In this document: one piece after another, positions 1 through 12,071 of the stretch | How positions within the stretch are numbered: the first letter of the stretch is position 1 | Layout: every line of letters starts with the position of its first letter | DNA from: Macrosoma leucophasiata | Taxonomy: Eukaryota > Arthropoda > Insecta > Lepidoptera > Hedylidae | NCBI GenBank assembly: GCA_036365455.1 | Contig: JAWQUS010000007.1 | Span: 16,136,001-16,200,000, forward strand | DNA length: 64,000 nucleotides | Reading direction: 5' to 3' | The notes under the pieces: generated by a model | Database searches by the model: none | Told to the model about the DNA's origin: nothing | What the model saw: only the letters and a program-made list of their open reading frames with translations | Translations under genes and position numbers: made by a program

Positions 1-147
1 GTACTTAAGTCGAATATTTTTAATCAAAATAAAAGAATTGAATACTACCATAGAGCAACAACCATCGACTACGGCAACACCGGAGGGGAGTAGCCATATG
101 CAGGCCTAGGCCTATACCTGTCGCCTAGATGTTTATGTGCGCGTGAA

Positions 148-345
148 ATTGTTTCTGTATTTTGTTAAAGTCAAGGTGTGAGTTTCGTAGTAATAGAAGA
201 TTTTTGTTGTGTGCGTGTAAGTCGCACGCATTTCCCGCCGCAAAAAAATGGCAGACTGTTTAGCATCGGTAATAAACGCTATGGCTATTCCCCTGCAGTC
301 GGCCGCGGCCGGTGGTCCGTGTTGCTCTGTGATTACTATTATTCA
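148..345 (+). repeat. Dispersed repeat, copy 1 (partner at 48279-48470)
   Basis: About 200 bp aligns by eye, in the same orientation, with 48279-48470. Both start near TTCTGTATTTTGTTAAAGTC and end near a GC-rich block reading GCCGCGGCCGGTGG, followed by CCGTGTTGCTCT. The copies differ by small indels and substitutions and share no intact reading frame, so I treat them as a mobile-element remnant of unknown class. Confidence 0.6.
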
Positions 346-477
346 AAATTAATTACAGGGAGGTTAATTTTTTTTAAATTTAATTTGGAAGCTGTTTCCA
401 TTGACAACCGGTTTTTTAGCTCATCATATTAATATACCTATCCAGCATTGCTAAAAAGTCGTTCGCTGGGACATTTG

Positions 478-532
478 ATGGAAGAGAAGATAGGTATTGC
501 CTATCTGTGGCAATACCTATCTTCTCTTCCAT
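478..532. repeat. Perfect 24-bp inverted repeat, 7-nt loop
   Basis: The arms 478-501 and 509-532 are exact reverse complements around the loop TATCTGT. The sequence flanking the arms is not palindromic. No transposon ends are visible, so a local inverted duplication is the simplest explanation. Confidence 0.85.
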
Positions 533-1070
533 AGTTCCAGTTCTCTTCCAGTTCCGTAAAGCCCCGAATATTTCGAATTTTTTAGAGACGTACGCGTATA
601 AACATAGCATTTTATGTAATGTATGTCAATAAAATTAAAACAAACAACCAAGGAACAGCGGCGGTGGCGGGAGGGGAGGTCTCGCTCGCTTGTTCGGCCC
701 CCGGCATCGCGCTGCGGCGGGAAGAAGAGGATTTTTTATTTTTTATTTATGAGGATGCGGTAACGGATGAGGAACCCAAAATATTGCGGAACTTCCTCAT
801 TATGAGGAAGAGGAAGAGGAATCCTCAAGTAAATACAATAAACATGCACACGCATTGCCACCCTTTAGCATATTTTTTCTTTGTTGCAAGAACATTCCAC
901 CGTCATATATTGCCATTTCAAGTGGGATTTAGATCAAACTGGACCAAACGAACATAAAATTAGGGTAAGAACGGCCTTTTTTAATCTTTTAGAGTAAACA
1001 AAGATTCGTTATTATCGTTTACTACGCTCTCTGCCAAACCCCTAGGGGACTTGGCTGGAAGAAACTTTTT

Positions 1071-1255
1071 TTAACTTTACGCCTGAACTCCCGATGGGTA
1101 AATAGAAGCAATCTTCGAGCATATTATCAAACTTCGAGAGTGGCACTGTGAAACTTCCAGAAAATAAGGAAATTCTATAACACTTACTTCCCCGACCCAG
1201 GGATTGGAACCATGATCCCACCATACCAGTACTGGCCTGCTACATCCATGTTTTA
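1071..1255 (-). repeat. Diverged tRNA-headed SINE (minus)
   Basis: It shares with the copies at 42904-43188 and 59995-60247 the order: a run near AAACTTCGAG, the block CTTCCAGAAAAT, and CCCGACCCAGGGATTGGAACC. The last block is the reverse complement of a worn tRNA-type B box. This is the most decayed of the three copies. Confidence 0.5.
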
Positions 1256-2157
1256 AGAAATATAAGAACTCTACGATGCTCTGTTTTAGTTTACACCTAA
1301 AGAACACAAACAGAACAACAGACAAATTAATGAGATAAGTAAGTAATACGGAAATATGTACGTCTTTGTTCTACCAGCTCCAAATAGAGTTGATCACCGC
1401 CTTGAACTCTACCATCCGCCAAATTTGGTGACCTTGTAACTTAAACATTTTCAACTTCAGGATGCGTGGTAACTTTGTTCAACATTTTGTTACATTTTGT
1501 TTAAGAATCCTGTTATATATCTCATCATTTAGTTTGAAAGAAGATGGATAGACGAACTTTTGCATTTTATAACATTAGCATGGATTGTTTGCGTCAGTCG
1601 GTAGGAGGCAGTAATAATGACGCATAGTGGTCAAAATACATTTTGTTCATTCACGCTTATTTATAATACAAGTTTTCAATGTTATCTTTTTACATTTTAC
1701 GTTTTAGAACAGAATCAATGAGATTTAAATAATATTGCACTAACATTGCTGTAAGAATTTGCTACGATTAAGAATCGCAACCTTTTCCCTAGTCCTTTAC
1801 CTACTTTATTCTTAATGTCATGTGGAACCGTTTGGTGATTTGCTAAATTTCCATTTCTATTTCCATCGGTCTTTATGCGTTGATTTGAAGAGTCTTGAGG
1901 ATATTTTCATAAAATGCTATGTCTCCTACAGTTATAGTAGTTATAGTATTTTTGCTAAAAGCATCTAAAAGTCAGACAATATCGGATATACATATTCGTA
2001 TCGCAAATTACCTTAAATTTATTTATAAAAAAAAACAATTTCACACTGATTTTAGGCCAAACTTTCCATGCATTTACGCATGTATTTTTCAGCCCCATGT
2101 GCTTACTTAATAGTGGAGCAGTTATGTGTTACTGAGGTCCTTGCCAAATATTAATAA

Positions 2158-2372
2158 CTAGCGGACCGCCCCGGCTTCGCGCGGGTGCAATGTTATCTAC
2201 CCGCTCCTATTCATCTTAGCGTGATGTTATATAACCTTACGCCTTCCTCGATAAATGGGCTATCTAACACTGAAATATTTTTTCAAATCGGACCAGAAGT
2301 GCCTGAGATTAGCGCGTCCAAACAAACAAACAAACTCTTCAGCTTTATAATATTAAAGTACTCGTATAGATA
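2158..2372 (+). repeat. Interspersed repeat of the CTAGCGG...GGCTTCGCG type (family B)
   Basis: It opens with CTAGCGGACCGCCCCGGCTT and continues with text also found at 56690-56915 (CGATAAATGG, CTATCTAA, AATCGGAC, AAACTCTTCAGCTTTATA). Related openings occur at 40455, 44795 and 57288. This is an abundant non-autonomous family; its class is not decidable from these copies. Confidence 0.6.
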
Positions 2373-2943
2373 ATACTTAATACGATTTACTCTTCGATCC
2401 GAGGATTGAGCCAAACATGAGCGACCATCACTATCTCAGGCCTAGCAGATATCGTACAAAGTATTTTAAACTAGTTTGTATTTTCGATGACACAAATCTG
2501 ATAAAGCGATAGGTGTTGCAATGTTAAAAGATGATAGTACATCCTTGGATGCGAAAATAGTGTTTAGAAAGTTTCATTTAAGAATGACGTCATAATGCTA
2601 TGTTAATTCTTTCACTTGATCTGCGATTTGATTTTACAGCCAGAACTATACCATAGGTGTCGCTCATTAGTATCCATATGTGTCGTATTACTCAGAACGC
2701 ACAGTTAATAGGAATGTGTATTTAAACGACTGCAGTTTCTAGTGGTTGGTTTTCACCTCGCTTTTTGCCGTGCGGAGATCTTTAGAAAGCCATCAGTCAA
2801 GTGTCCAGCGGTGACATCAAAGTGACCATATGCTGCGCCGGCCTATATCCACTCTCTATACCTATTTACAGATCATACGTTTTCTGTTTTCCGATAACTT
2901 TCCTATACTAATAATTAAGTATCGCTTGTATTTTGGACACTAA

Positions 2944-3077
2944 CGGCCAAATACTGAAACGTCACTTAAATCTAAGTAGGACTTAAAAGTCTTGTCTCTA
3001 TAAAACAGGCGCAAAAGACAGAGATAGCTTATATTTGAGGGTCGCTTAAAATTAAGTGATGTTTGAGTATTCAGCCA
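2944..3077. mobile_element. Foldback MITE, copy 1, TAA-flanked
   Basis: The two ends are long imperfect inverted repeats: the left starts CGGCCAAATACTGAAACGTC and the reverse complement of the right starts TGGCTGAATACTCAAACATC. TAA stands immediately outside both ends (2941-2943 and 3078-3080). A second copy lies at 17467-17601 in the opposite orientation. TAA target duplication with no coding capacity fits a PIF/Harbinger-type MITE; that assignment is inference. Confidence 0.65.
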
Positions 3078-3614
3078 TAAGCCAATTGTTTCGAAAGAGT
3101 GCCCATTATGTACAAATAATTAAATGTTAACAAAAATGTCGCCAAAATTCACGAAATATGTACAATTTATGTTAAAATGATTGAAAGTTCCAATGCTATC
3201 ATATTGTAACAAAATAATAAATAACAACTTTCTAATGGATACAAGTTTAGTATGCGGGCAATGCGACATTTGAGTTTTATTATCCTGTTAAACAGGAGCT
3301 ATATTTAAATGTTTTCAGTAATCAATATGTATTAAAGAACGATCAAACGGCCTAATGACTTCGATATGCATAATTAAATCTACAAATTCAGCATGTCGAA
3401 CTGCTAAGTGTTGTAAGAATTGTATGCCAATAATAACATAGTTGCTCTAATTTCGGCTCTTTAATGCGTGTTAGTGTAGCGGAGAGCGATCGGAGCGAAG
3501 TGCGCTTCCAATTTGTTATTATCGCAATGATTGATTTGTTTACATAATTTTGTGATCAAGGAGCTGATATATAGCGTTTGAATTCATATAAACAATTTCA
3601 TTTATTGGTTGCAG

Positions 3615-4208
3615 AGCGGTTCTGAGGACGTTAAGCGGCACAGGTGGTTCAAACATATAGACTGGGCTGACGTTTTCATGAAGAAATTGCAGGTGCATAT
3701 TTAAATTTATCTTTGCTAATATTTTGATTAGTGAAAATGGTTTTGTTATACTCCAAACGTATAAAATACGGTAGGATATGATGATTAGTCACGGTTCAAA
3801 ATGATGCAGACAAAGAACATATTACGTGACCTCTCGCAATTAAATTGGCTTTTAGTGCTTTAACTCGATAAATGGCCAAATGTTAATAGGCACGAAATAA
3901 TATTGCTTTTTGTTGTTGTACAGAATAATAAAAATACAGAAGGAGAATTGTTGATGCATTTCATAATGTTAAAAAAAATCTGTATGAGTTTGTAGGGACA
4001 ACAAAATATTTTAACTTGCCTTCGTTATAGCTTGATAACTAATAAAAATACAATTTTTCAATTCATTTTTTTTCGATTTCAGTCGCCTATAGTGCCATCG
4101 GTGTCTTACGAGGGCGATACTTCAAACTTTGACGAATACCCGGAGACTGACTGGAAAGCGGTCCGATCTCTAGATCCAGATGAGTTGAAGTTGTTCGCTA
4201 ACTTTTGA
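3615..4208 (+). CDS. Pka-C3: cAMP-dependent protein kinase catalytic subunit-like, PRKX/Pka-C3 class, last two coding exons
   Basis: Two exons, 3615-3692 and 4083-4208, join in phase 0 with normal AG/GT borders and encode the last 67 residues of a kinase. The first reads SGSEDVKRHRWFKHIDWADV, the end of the kinase C-lobe. The second holds the AGC C-tail: PIVP, GDTSNFDEYPETDW, and the terminal hydrophobic motif LFANF before TGA. The YPE..DW and F..F end resembles human PRKX and Drosophila Pka-C3 rather than classical PKA C-alpha. In the family the C-tail wraps the small lobe and completes the ATP site of this Ser/Thr kinase. Upstream exons are not seen in 1-3614 and probably lie before the window. 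The symbol is by class, not proven orthology. Confidence 0.85.
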
Positions 4209-4536
4209 TGTATTTAGAAAATGTAACTAGACACCGAATGTATTTATAAGATTGCAATGCTAACAGCGATGTCTGGGGCCCCACAACAACTTTGTTTAGG
4301 TAAACTACTCGTTTGTATATCATTCTCCTAAAATACAACGTTTTAAAATTGTAAAAGACATGTAGCAAAAGCTACAGTATATTAACGTTGAGTAAAGGGG
4401 CCTTATTAATCCTAGAATGACCAAAAAGTTAATCTTGATAGACGAAGGACGCAACTTGAATGTGTTTGTGAATGTGTGTTTATCTCCTTGATTTTAGAAC
4501 TATAGCATTAAAATTTTTAAACCATCTTTCAAATTA

Positions 4537-4542
4537 AATAAA
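4537..4542 (+). terminator. Candidate polyadenylation signal of the kinase gene
   Basis: AATAAA lies 329 nt after the kinase stop codon. Other AATAAA motifs follow in the AT-rich sequence to about 5.4 kb, so a longer 3' UTR is possible. Confidence 0.4.
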
Positions 4543-4545
4543 AAG

Positions 4546-6850
4546 CCTACTAAGTATGCGTGTTGATTGCATTTAAAATAAAAACTTCATGAAACTGTAC
4601 TAGAGGTCTATTGATTATATGAAAAAAGTAGGCGTGGAGATATTTGTAAATACTTTGTATTGTATATTGTGTAGTACTTAAACACGCATTATAATTCCAA
4701 TGCTTCCTAGTGAAAATGTATGTACTTAGTAGATGAATAATATTTTATCACTATTACTGATAAAGGTCAGTACCCATCATTTGTGATTTTAAAAGTAGTA
4801 ATTTTAAAAATATTACTTAGTTTAATAAGTATTTATTGTGTTGTGTGATTTTTGCACTGATTTATCCGACCACATTGTACATAGCTTATATACGGTCGGT
4901 TTTCTTTTTCTGTATACACTCATTACCTATACCACGTTAATAATAGCGTTTTAAACGCACATACGTGTGAATATAAATATACCTACATAATAATATTTAA
5001 TATAAAAAATATACAAAAATATGCACGTTATAGAAATTCTACTGTCTTTTAATTTTTATAAATTTAAAATTGTAAGCTAATTTTAAATGATATATCTGAA
5101 CTGTGATTAATTAAGAGAATTTTATTATCAAAAATGTATATTTTTGTATTCTAACTTATGGCTCCGGTAATTTAATTGTGATCAATTTCGATAATGTATG
5201 GCTGGACGCTTATTACTTACTGAGTATTTTACGCAAATTCTATTCAAAGTTTTTGGATTTAATGAAAATCATGGATGATCCAGAATTCAATTACCTAATA
5301 ATATTATTTATTTTTTAATATATCAATTTGTATCGAGTAAATAAAATATTCGTACGCAAAACATTTATATGTAAGCGTAATTCATACTGCTATTTCTATC
5401 ATAGATTTGGATTGTACTTTATACATTTTTAACTATATTGTTACTGTTTTTTAACTAAAAAATCTTATACTAAATTGTCCCTCACAAAATTTTGCAATTA
5501 ACGAGCGCGGCTGGCGCTTGGTTTTGTTTTATTCGTGACAATGTGTACAGTATATGTACGATAATGTGGAGTGGAACGGTCAGACGCGCGCCTTCTCTCT
5601 CTTGCACACATAAGGTTACCCGTGTGTTACAACTAATTCTCCACCATCGTGCTCGTGAATTAGAAAGACTAAGGTATTGTTATAGATTAATATTTTCTTA
5701 ATATACAACAAACTTCAGTACAGTTATCAAAGGAGATGTTGCGAGCTCGGCTCTAGATCGTACACGTCGTCAAAAAATGGGTAAATTAAAGAAGAATTCG
5801 AAAAAAATGCAATTAATTTATTCAAGTATATATTTTAGAGTTACTACCACATTTAATTTAAACGATTTTATCATTTTCAACCATATTCAACATGGCGGCG
5901 ACACAGACGACGCTTCGTTAAATTGGAAATCGATCAGTTTAAGTTCTTAGTATTAACACATGAAATCGATTTCGATAGTATTCAGAAAATATTACTTTTT
6001 TCTCCAATTTCTATATAATCAAAACACAATTTAAAAAATGAAAATGTCAAAATGACATCGCCCGCCATATTCGCCATATTGGTTTGAGTTGCAATTCTTA
6101 ATGCAAATAATATTTTGTAACTGCAAACAAAGCTAAATAAGTGAAAATATGCAGCAAAAAACGTTTTTATATTGATTTTGCCTGTTAATGATATTGTGTA
6201 CAATACATGGCCGGAGGTCCATACATTTTTGCAACATCTCCTTTGTAATACTAGCAACACCATAAACTGAAATACCGGCTTTTAAGAAAATTGTGCATTT
6301 TATACTGCATAATATTTTTAACCTATAATAAGATTTTTTTAAAATAATTTTGATGCATATTTTTTTTTTGATTATTTTTACCAAATATCCTTTTGATCGC
6401 TTATAACTTCGAATTAATTAAATTAATTTATAAACACCTTCAATGTCTAAAACATTTTCCTTCATCAAATTTTTATTTGTTATATTAAATTTTAGGATGT
6501 ATTTATTCAGGCCATATAATGCATAACTTCTGTGATCTTTTTAGTCAAAAACAGTCCAGATTATTATTCAGCAGTTTAAAGTGTTAAGCTTTTAAATGTT
6601 TATAATAATGTAATTATGTTTAGAGTAGGTATAGTTTAATATAACAGGGTTGTAAAGAGTAATATCAAGTAAAATACATTATGTATACCTACCACAAAAT
6701 AAAATGTTACTAAACTGAAACAGTTTATTTTTTAACTACGCTTTTGACAAAAAAAGGTAAAATAATTCGGTAAATGAAGATATACGTTTTTATATTATTT
6801 TTCGCATAAATACATGCTAGTGAAATATATTCTTTCAAGAAAAATGGAAA
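4546..6850. other. AT-rich intergenic stretch, no gene seen
   Basis: Only short frames with no recognisable motif are present. A more GC-rich patch at about 5500-5680 has no splice structure or similarity that I recognise. Confidence 0.6.
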
Positions 6851-6859
6851 GAAGAATTT

Positions 6860-6934
6860 GACTTCAGGCGAGACTAGAACTCGCGACCACTGGGAATCTA
6901 GTCCAGCAGCTCTTCCAACTGAGCTACCGAAGTC
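6860..6934 (-). tRNA. tRNA-like sequence (probably pseudo-tRNA or SINE head)
   Basis: Read on the minus strand, it has a near-perfect 7-bp acceptor stem (GACTTCG with TGAAGTC), a D arm GCTC-AGTTGGAA-GAGC, and a perfect T stem GCGAG-TTCTAGT-CTCGC. The anticodon stem is only about 4 bp with an oversized loop, and there is an extra C after the T arm. The 3' flank (GAAGTCAAAT, then TTCTTTCC) is shared with the tRNA-like copy at 58869-58938. That argues for a dispersed element rather than a working tRNA gene. Confidence 0.4.
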
Positions 6935-7339
6935 CTCGCCTTATTTGCCATTCCTTCACATTTTTTGTAGTGTTTTTATAGCATTAGCGACAGTGGCAGT
7001 AGCGACATCTATTGCCACCACAAGGCAATGCAATATTATGTATTGTGTTTCCATGACGCCTATACTCGTACATATAATATTAATAAACCCCTACGTCAAG
7101 ATTGCTAGACGCGTATGAGGAATGAGGTATCTTTATCTCTTTTCTATTAAAGCATGCTTTTTAATAAGTTCCTATTAACTGTTACAATAATAATAATATG
7201 TAATGATAAAACGGACGGCTGTTAATCCCGATACCTGCCTGGTTTATTTAGTCATCATATTTTCAGTCAAATAATTATGTTTAAAAAGATGCATGACAAG
7301 AAAAGCCTGTGGCAGGCAAAGAATCAAGTAATATCTTGA

Positions 7340-7515
7340 GTAATATCAAGAATCGTTCCCGTGACCCCGCCATGGAGGGCGGACGAGTCCTCGGAATACC
7401 CAGGGGTTTTTAGTGGGTAGACGAGTCTTTTATTTTCCCGGAGTTCCACATAACCCGGCCCATTCCCCAGGAGTGGGTGGCAAGTGTAACGCATTTTCCC
7501 CTGGTTAAAAAAAAG
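7340..7515. repeat. GC-rich islet, possible LINE 3' end fragment
   Basis: A GC-rich block (around GCCATGGAGGGCGGACGAG and CCCAGGAGTGGGTGG) stands out from the AT-rich surroundings. It has no open frame and no second copy in the window. The retroelement call is a guess from composition. Confidence 0.25.
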
Positions 7516-7931
7516 CTAAGCAAGAATGATTTTCATAAATTGGTTGTCAGTTGTCAACTTAAAGAATATACCTACCATACAGTACCTACCTAATTCTGTT
7601 ATAATTTAGCAAAATCCATTTTACGTAATTGCCTTGCCAGCCATAGCAGTCTATTTTTTCTCTTTAAATAAGTACCTAATTATTTTACTCAAAATATTAT
7701 GGGTATTTTAAGTTGGTTCAGAGTAAAAATAAACACTCCGTCTGTAAGGTATTTTGCCTTCCTTTTAGGCATTTTGTTGTAAAATGATATTTTCGTGATT
7801 TTCTGAAACTCGGCATCTGGCTGGATACAGCCTTAATATCCGCTTATTCACCAGATAGGATGGGTACTATATAGTTAAACCAGATATCCGTTTCTTCTGT
7901 ATTAATGTGCCAACGCGAGTATGTATGAACT

Positions 7932-8120
7932 CATTTTTTTATGTAATGGAAGTGGCAAACAAGCCTACAGTTTACATTGATGTTAAGTGATGACTGCAGC
8001 CTATAGACACTTACACAAAGACCAAGGTCAAAATGCAGATGCTTTACCACTCCTGAGGCCTAAGGTGTTATGCCTCTGTGCGAGCTCCGTCATTGGAGCT
8101 CTACCACCAGTAAAAATCAT
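7932..8120 (+). repeat. Interspersed repeat family A, copy
   Basis: The family consensus runs: TTTTTATGTAATGGAAGTGG, a GTGATGACTGCAGCCTATAG block, CAAAGACCAAGGTCAAAATG, and ACTCCTGAGGCCTAAGGTG. At least ten copies occur here on both strands (8394, 14607, 28395, 42005-, 43620, 49563-, 51228, 54088-, 60765). It has no coding capacity and is probably a SINE or other non-autonomous element. Confidence 0.7.
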
Positions 8121-8393
8121 AGTGCTTGTAGGGTTAGTTTATAACAATTTAGTTAAGTTCGTTCGAAGGGTTTTAACAAAAACACTACGTGATCTTGATA
8201 CTAACGGGTGGTAGAGTTCTACTGTCGGAGCTCGAAGGCGTAGCCGCCAAATGGACGTTAATGACGTTTATCACCATCGTGATCCAGTAAGATGGGGTGT
8301 GTGGAAATGCATCTGCATTTTAATCTCTAGTTTTTGTGTAGAGGTCTAAAAGCTGCAGCATTCACTGATCATCCACGTGAACTGCACGATTGA

Positions 8394-8580
8394 CTTTTTT
8401 ATGTAATGGAAGTGGCAAACAAGCTTGCAGTTCACATTGATGTTAAGTGATGACTGCAGCCTATAGATATCCACGCGAAGACCAAGGTCAAAATGCAGAT
8501 GCGTTACCACTCCTGAGGCCTAAGGTGTTATGCCTGTGTGCCGGAAATTACAGGGCCGTACAACTGCTACTATAAATACT
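8394..8580 (+). repeat. Interspersed repeat family A, copy
   Basis: A second family A copy in the same orientation, about 460 bp after the first and very similar to it, ending at GCCTGTGTGCCGGAAATTAC. The pair could be independent insertions or one local duplication. Confidence 0.7.
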
Positions 8581-8756
8581 CATAAATGTAGAATGAGAAT
8601 AATTTTCATTTGGATAATTTCGGAGAATAACCTAGCCGAAGTCTAATAGCGTATTGTTGATACAGTGTAAACGAAAATCAAAATTATATGTATGAAGCAA
8701 TGAGGTCAATATTATAGAGTAGACAACGGAAACTAACAGGCAGTTCCGTTTTTAAA

Positions 8757-9085
8757 TTGATTTGGCAGATATTTAGTATGACGTTTTCACGTCATCTGTC
8801 ATGTTACTATGGGAAAGTGCAGTTTTTTTTAATTTTGTGGCGTCGCTTGTTTTGCATATTGCCAGTGTCAAGTAAAACGATATTTCGTATTCGTAATAAG
8901 GAACGTAAAAGTCCGAGTCAGTCAGTCAATTTATCAGTCCGTCAGTCAGAGTCACAGTAATTCGAGTAAAGCGATGTCTACTTTACCAGAACATTTACAA
9001 TGAAGTTTTGGAGGCAAGCCGAAAAAACGTGTTTTCGCTTTTCGCACTGTTATTCTATTTCACTATACACGACCACTGTAATATA
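8757..9085 (+). repeat. Dispersed repeat D, copy 1 (partner at 63232-63476)
   Basis: Shares long blocks with 63232-63476, for example ATTGCCAGTGTCAAGTAAAA and AACATTTACAATGAAGTTTT, plus a GTCAGTCAGTCA-like run. It has no splice sites or conserved frame, so it is taken as a mobile-element remnant. Confidence 0.6.
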
Positions 9086-9984
9086 TTTTATATATATTTA
9101 TAGGTCAATGATATGAAGTGGCTAAACGCAAGTTCACATTGATTGTAAGTGAAGAGGTACAGTAGACTCTATATAAAAACTAGAGTTTTCAATATCCAAA
9201 TATGATAACAAACAACATTTTTGGAGAATAGATACCTCATTTTACAACATGAGTTTAAAAGAACGTATTAGTTAAATAGCCATCTGAAATTATCATAATA
9301 AAATTAAGAAAACGAAATTTAGTCTGAGATATCAAAAGAAAAATCGTTAAGGTAAAAGGTCAAATCGTGAACGTCTGAAGGATATTTGAAAGGTCAGAGT
9401 TAAATCGTAAGGTGTGAATTTGTTTAACCTCTAGAACTGCCTGGAATACAACATTGCTTTTTGGTGGTAGAGCTCAATTCTGATATACACGGTGAAAAAT
9501 TTTTAGTGGTTTTCTCGCAGTAAAATGATTTTGTCTGGTTAGTACAATATATCGTTTTTTTTTTCAAATTAGTTATGCTATTGTGATATAGCATAACCTA
9601 CCTATGTGAGCTTAGTTTGCTATGAACATTGATGAATATTCACGGTTTTTTAATTTAGTTCAACTTAAGGCATACACTAGTTCAAGTACTTACTTAGTAC
9701 ATAGTTGCGTTTAGTGAATCACGAGAATGATTCTCACGCTATGATGATGATTTATAAATTATTTGAAAACAAAACATATTTTTTAAAGTCTTTTTTAAAA
9801 GCTTAAAGTCTTTTTCGATAATACTTTTGAAAGCAAATCGTTTTGCCGCGCCCAAACAACCAATCAAATTTCACCCTGTGTATTAATGTATGTATTATTC
9901 ACTCATTACTTAGTTTTACTTATACTGGCTGTGATTCCTTTTGAAGAGCGACCGTTATGACATCGTTACCAGAACAGTTTGAAA

Positions 9985-10260
9985 ATATAGGTATTTATCT
10001 TCATGCCAGGCCCCTAACGGGGTAGGCAGAGAGTGTAGAGCGCCAGATATCCCGGTCCTGACATACCTCTCGTGCCTCATCTATCTTCATCATTCTCTTC
10101 ATACATGCACGCCGATTACTAAGACTTTTGACCGCATCATCAGTCAGAACTCGACCTATTTGGTCATGGTAGGTCAGCCTTGGTCTTCCTGGGTCTCTGC
10201 AACAATCCACATTCGCATTGTATATTTGTTTAGTCATTCGCTCATTAGACATTCTTTCTA
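9985..10260 (-). mobile_element. LINE 3'-end fragment (family C), longest copy
   Basis: On the minus strand about 80 codons are open and read like the C-terminus of a LINE ORF2, including GRPRLTYHDQIG and a short ACMKRMMKIDEAREV run. The end CAGAGAGTGTAGAGCGCC recurs at 15880, 27125, 50930 and 58720, typical of repeated 5' truncation. I do not assign a clade. Confidence 0.55.
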
Positions 10261-10371
10261 TAATGCCCGAATCATCGGAGCATGCCTTTTTTCATTTTTA
10301 CACCGATACTATCATTCACACAGTTTGAAAACTCCATTTAAATCGCATGATATATACATAGATAGTCGTAA

Positions 10372-10540
10372 ACTGATGCAGCACTGATGCAGCAATAAAC
10401 TGGGATGGGTACCGTTTTCTTTCTTCACACAAACACTTTTTGCTGTATAATTTCTAGCTTCGCTTCTTGTTTTTGATTTACTTATTGTACAATTGCGTTT
10501 TGTGTAAGTTAATAAAACTTTAAGCGTGAAAATGTTCCTA
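10372..10540 (+). repeat. Dispersed repeat E, copy 1
   Basis: Aligns with 11905-12070: both begin with a GATGCAGCA/GCTGCAGCA duplication, pass through GATGGGTACCGTTT, and reach GTGTAAGTTAA. Class unknown. Confidence 0.55.
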
Positions 10541-11904
10541 TCGCCATTTTCATAAATATGGCTATCAACACAACTGAAAGATTTATTCAAATCCTATTAG
10601 TATTTCTGGGGTTCAAGTTCACACAAAGTACCTAAACTCCATGTTTCAAAAAATATCTTTTGTTGGAACATTTCTGCACAAAATGCTCCTGGTCCACGGT
10701 GCTAATTACGTCTTTGATCTTTCTCGATTTTCCGCAGAATGTGAAATGAAATAGCACATGCAACTTTCGACTTAGGGTGAAAACGTGTTCGCTTGACTTT
10801 TCTTTGAGCCGAATGACGCGTTCATGTGCTATTTTACCTTCCCAAGTTTCCAAGTCAGATCTTCATTGACGTATATGCTTGATGCAATATTGCAAAGATT
10901 AATTATTTCCGCAGATATATTTATTTTGTTTAACCGTCGGCTTGTGTTCTCCAGATTATTTTCATTGCAGATTATAGCACTCTTGCGTAGACCGCGTGCC
11001 GCCGCTGTATTTTACTATAACGACTATTACATCCATAGATTTATTAATGATTACATCATTTTACTTCAGGCTAGCGGATGTTTGGGGTTTTACGTTATGG
11101 TATTTTATATATTAAATTATATATTGCTTGATATGTTCTTAGGTTTTCGCGAGCTACACTCATTAAAATAAAACTATTTTTACGGATTTATCTCGCGTAT
11201 ATTAAACTAAAATGATTTTTTGGAGATTTATGACTTTGAGGAGAGAGCCCTGAGCACTACAACCATAACACCTCGCATTTCTTTCTTTTTTTTATTTTGT
11301 GAAAGTGTAAAAAGCATCCGTACTCACAAACTTTCGCATATATAATATTAGTACGAAGAGCATAAAATGTAAAGTCTCAATTAACTTCTATGGTCAATTT
11401 ACATTTAGTTCTACTATTCAATGATCCTGCACAGACTGATTAAATAATTATTATCTCCATTTAATATTATGTTCTTACAAGTCACTAAAAATATTAACAG
11501 TTTTGATATCCTACATCTGGATGCTATTCTCCTAAACATATTATTATTATTCCAATATATTTAATACATACCAAGTATATTAGATTATTTCAGTCTCCAA
11601 TTCACTTTATTTACTTAACAAGACATCCAGTTAATTTCACCATTTCTAAGCTAAAAACATCAAGGTACGACTGCGTAATGCAGGTTAACTTGGATCGCGA
11701 CATTTTGGTTATGTACTTATATAGGCGTATATAATTAAAATGTATATAATATATATGCTTCTATATTTATTGTTATTATTTTGTTTCGGTAAATATTCAT
11801 ATGTCTCAATTTACACTCTGAGCGTTAGTGCGATGCCTTTATATAATTGGGTTAATTAGGCATTAACTGCCTTGTATTTCGTAATTGTCACTCAAGGTCC
11901 CATC

Positions 11905-12070
11905 AGAATACCAGCGCTGCAGCACTGCTGCAGCAATAAGCTGAGATGGGTACCGTTTCTTTGGCTACACACAATCGCATTTGGTGATATTTCCTTGCTT
12001 TTTGTTTTTACGATTTACTGTGTTGTGTAAGTTAAAGAATAAAAAAATTTCTTTCTTTCTTTCTTTCTTT
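11905..12070 (+). repeat. Dispersed repeat E, copy 2, with CTTT microsatellite tail
   Basis: Partner of 10372-10540. It ends in a (CTTT)n run at about 12050-12070, directly against the truncated 5' end of the Penelope-like coding region. Confidence 0.55.
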
Positions 12071-12071
12071 C

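Noticed and set aside
619..957. 112-codon + strand frame
   Set aside because: No domain, splice structure or similarity recognised; includes low-complexity RKRKRN sequence and is likely chance.
1..3614. Further kinase exons upstream of 3615
   Set aside because: No frame here shows kinase subdomain motifs (such as DFG, APE or HRD) with splice borders; the missing exons are assumed to lie before the window.
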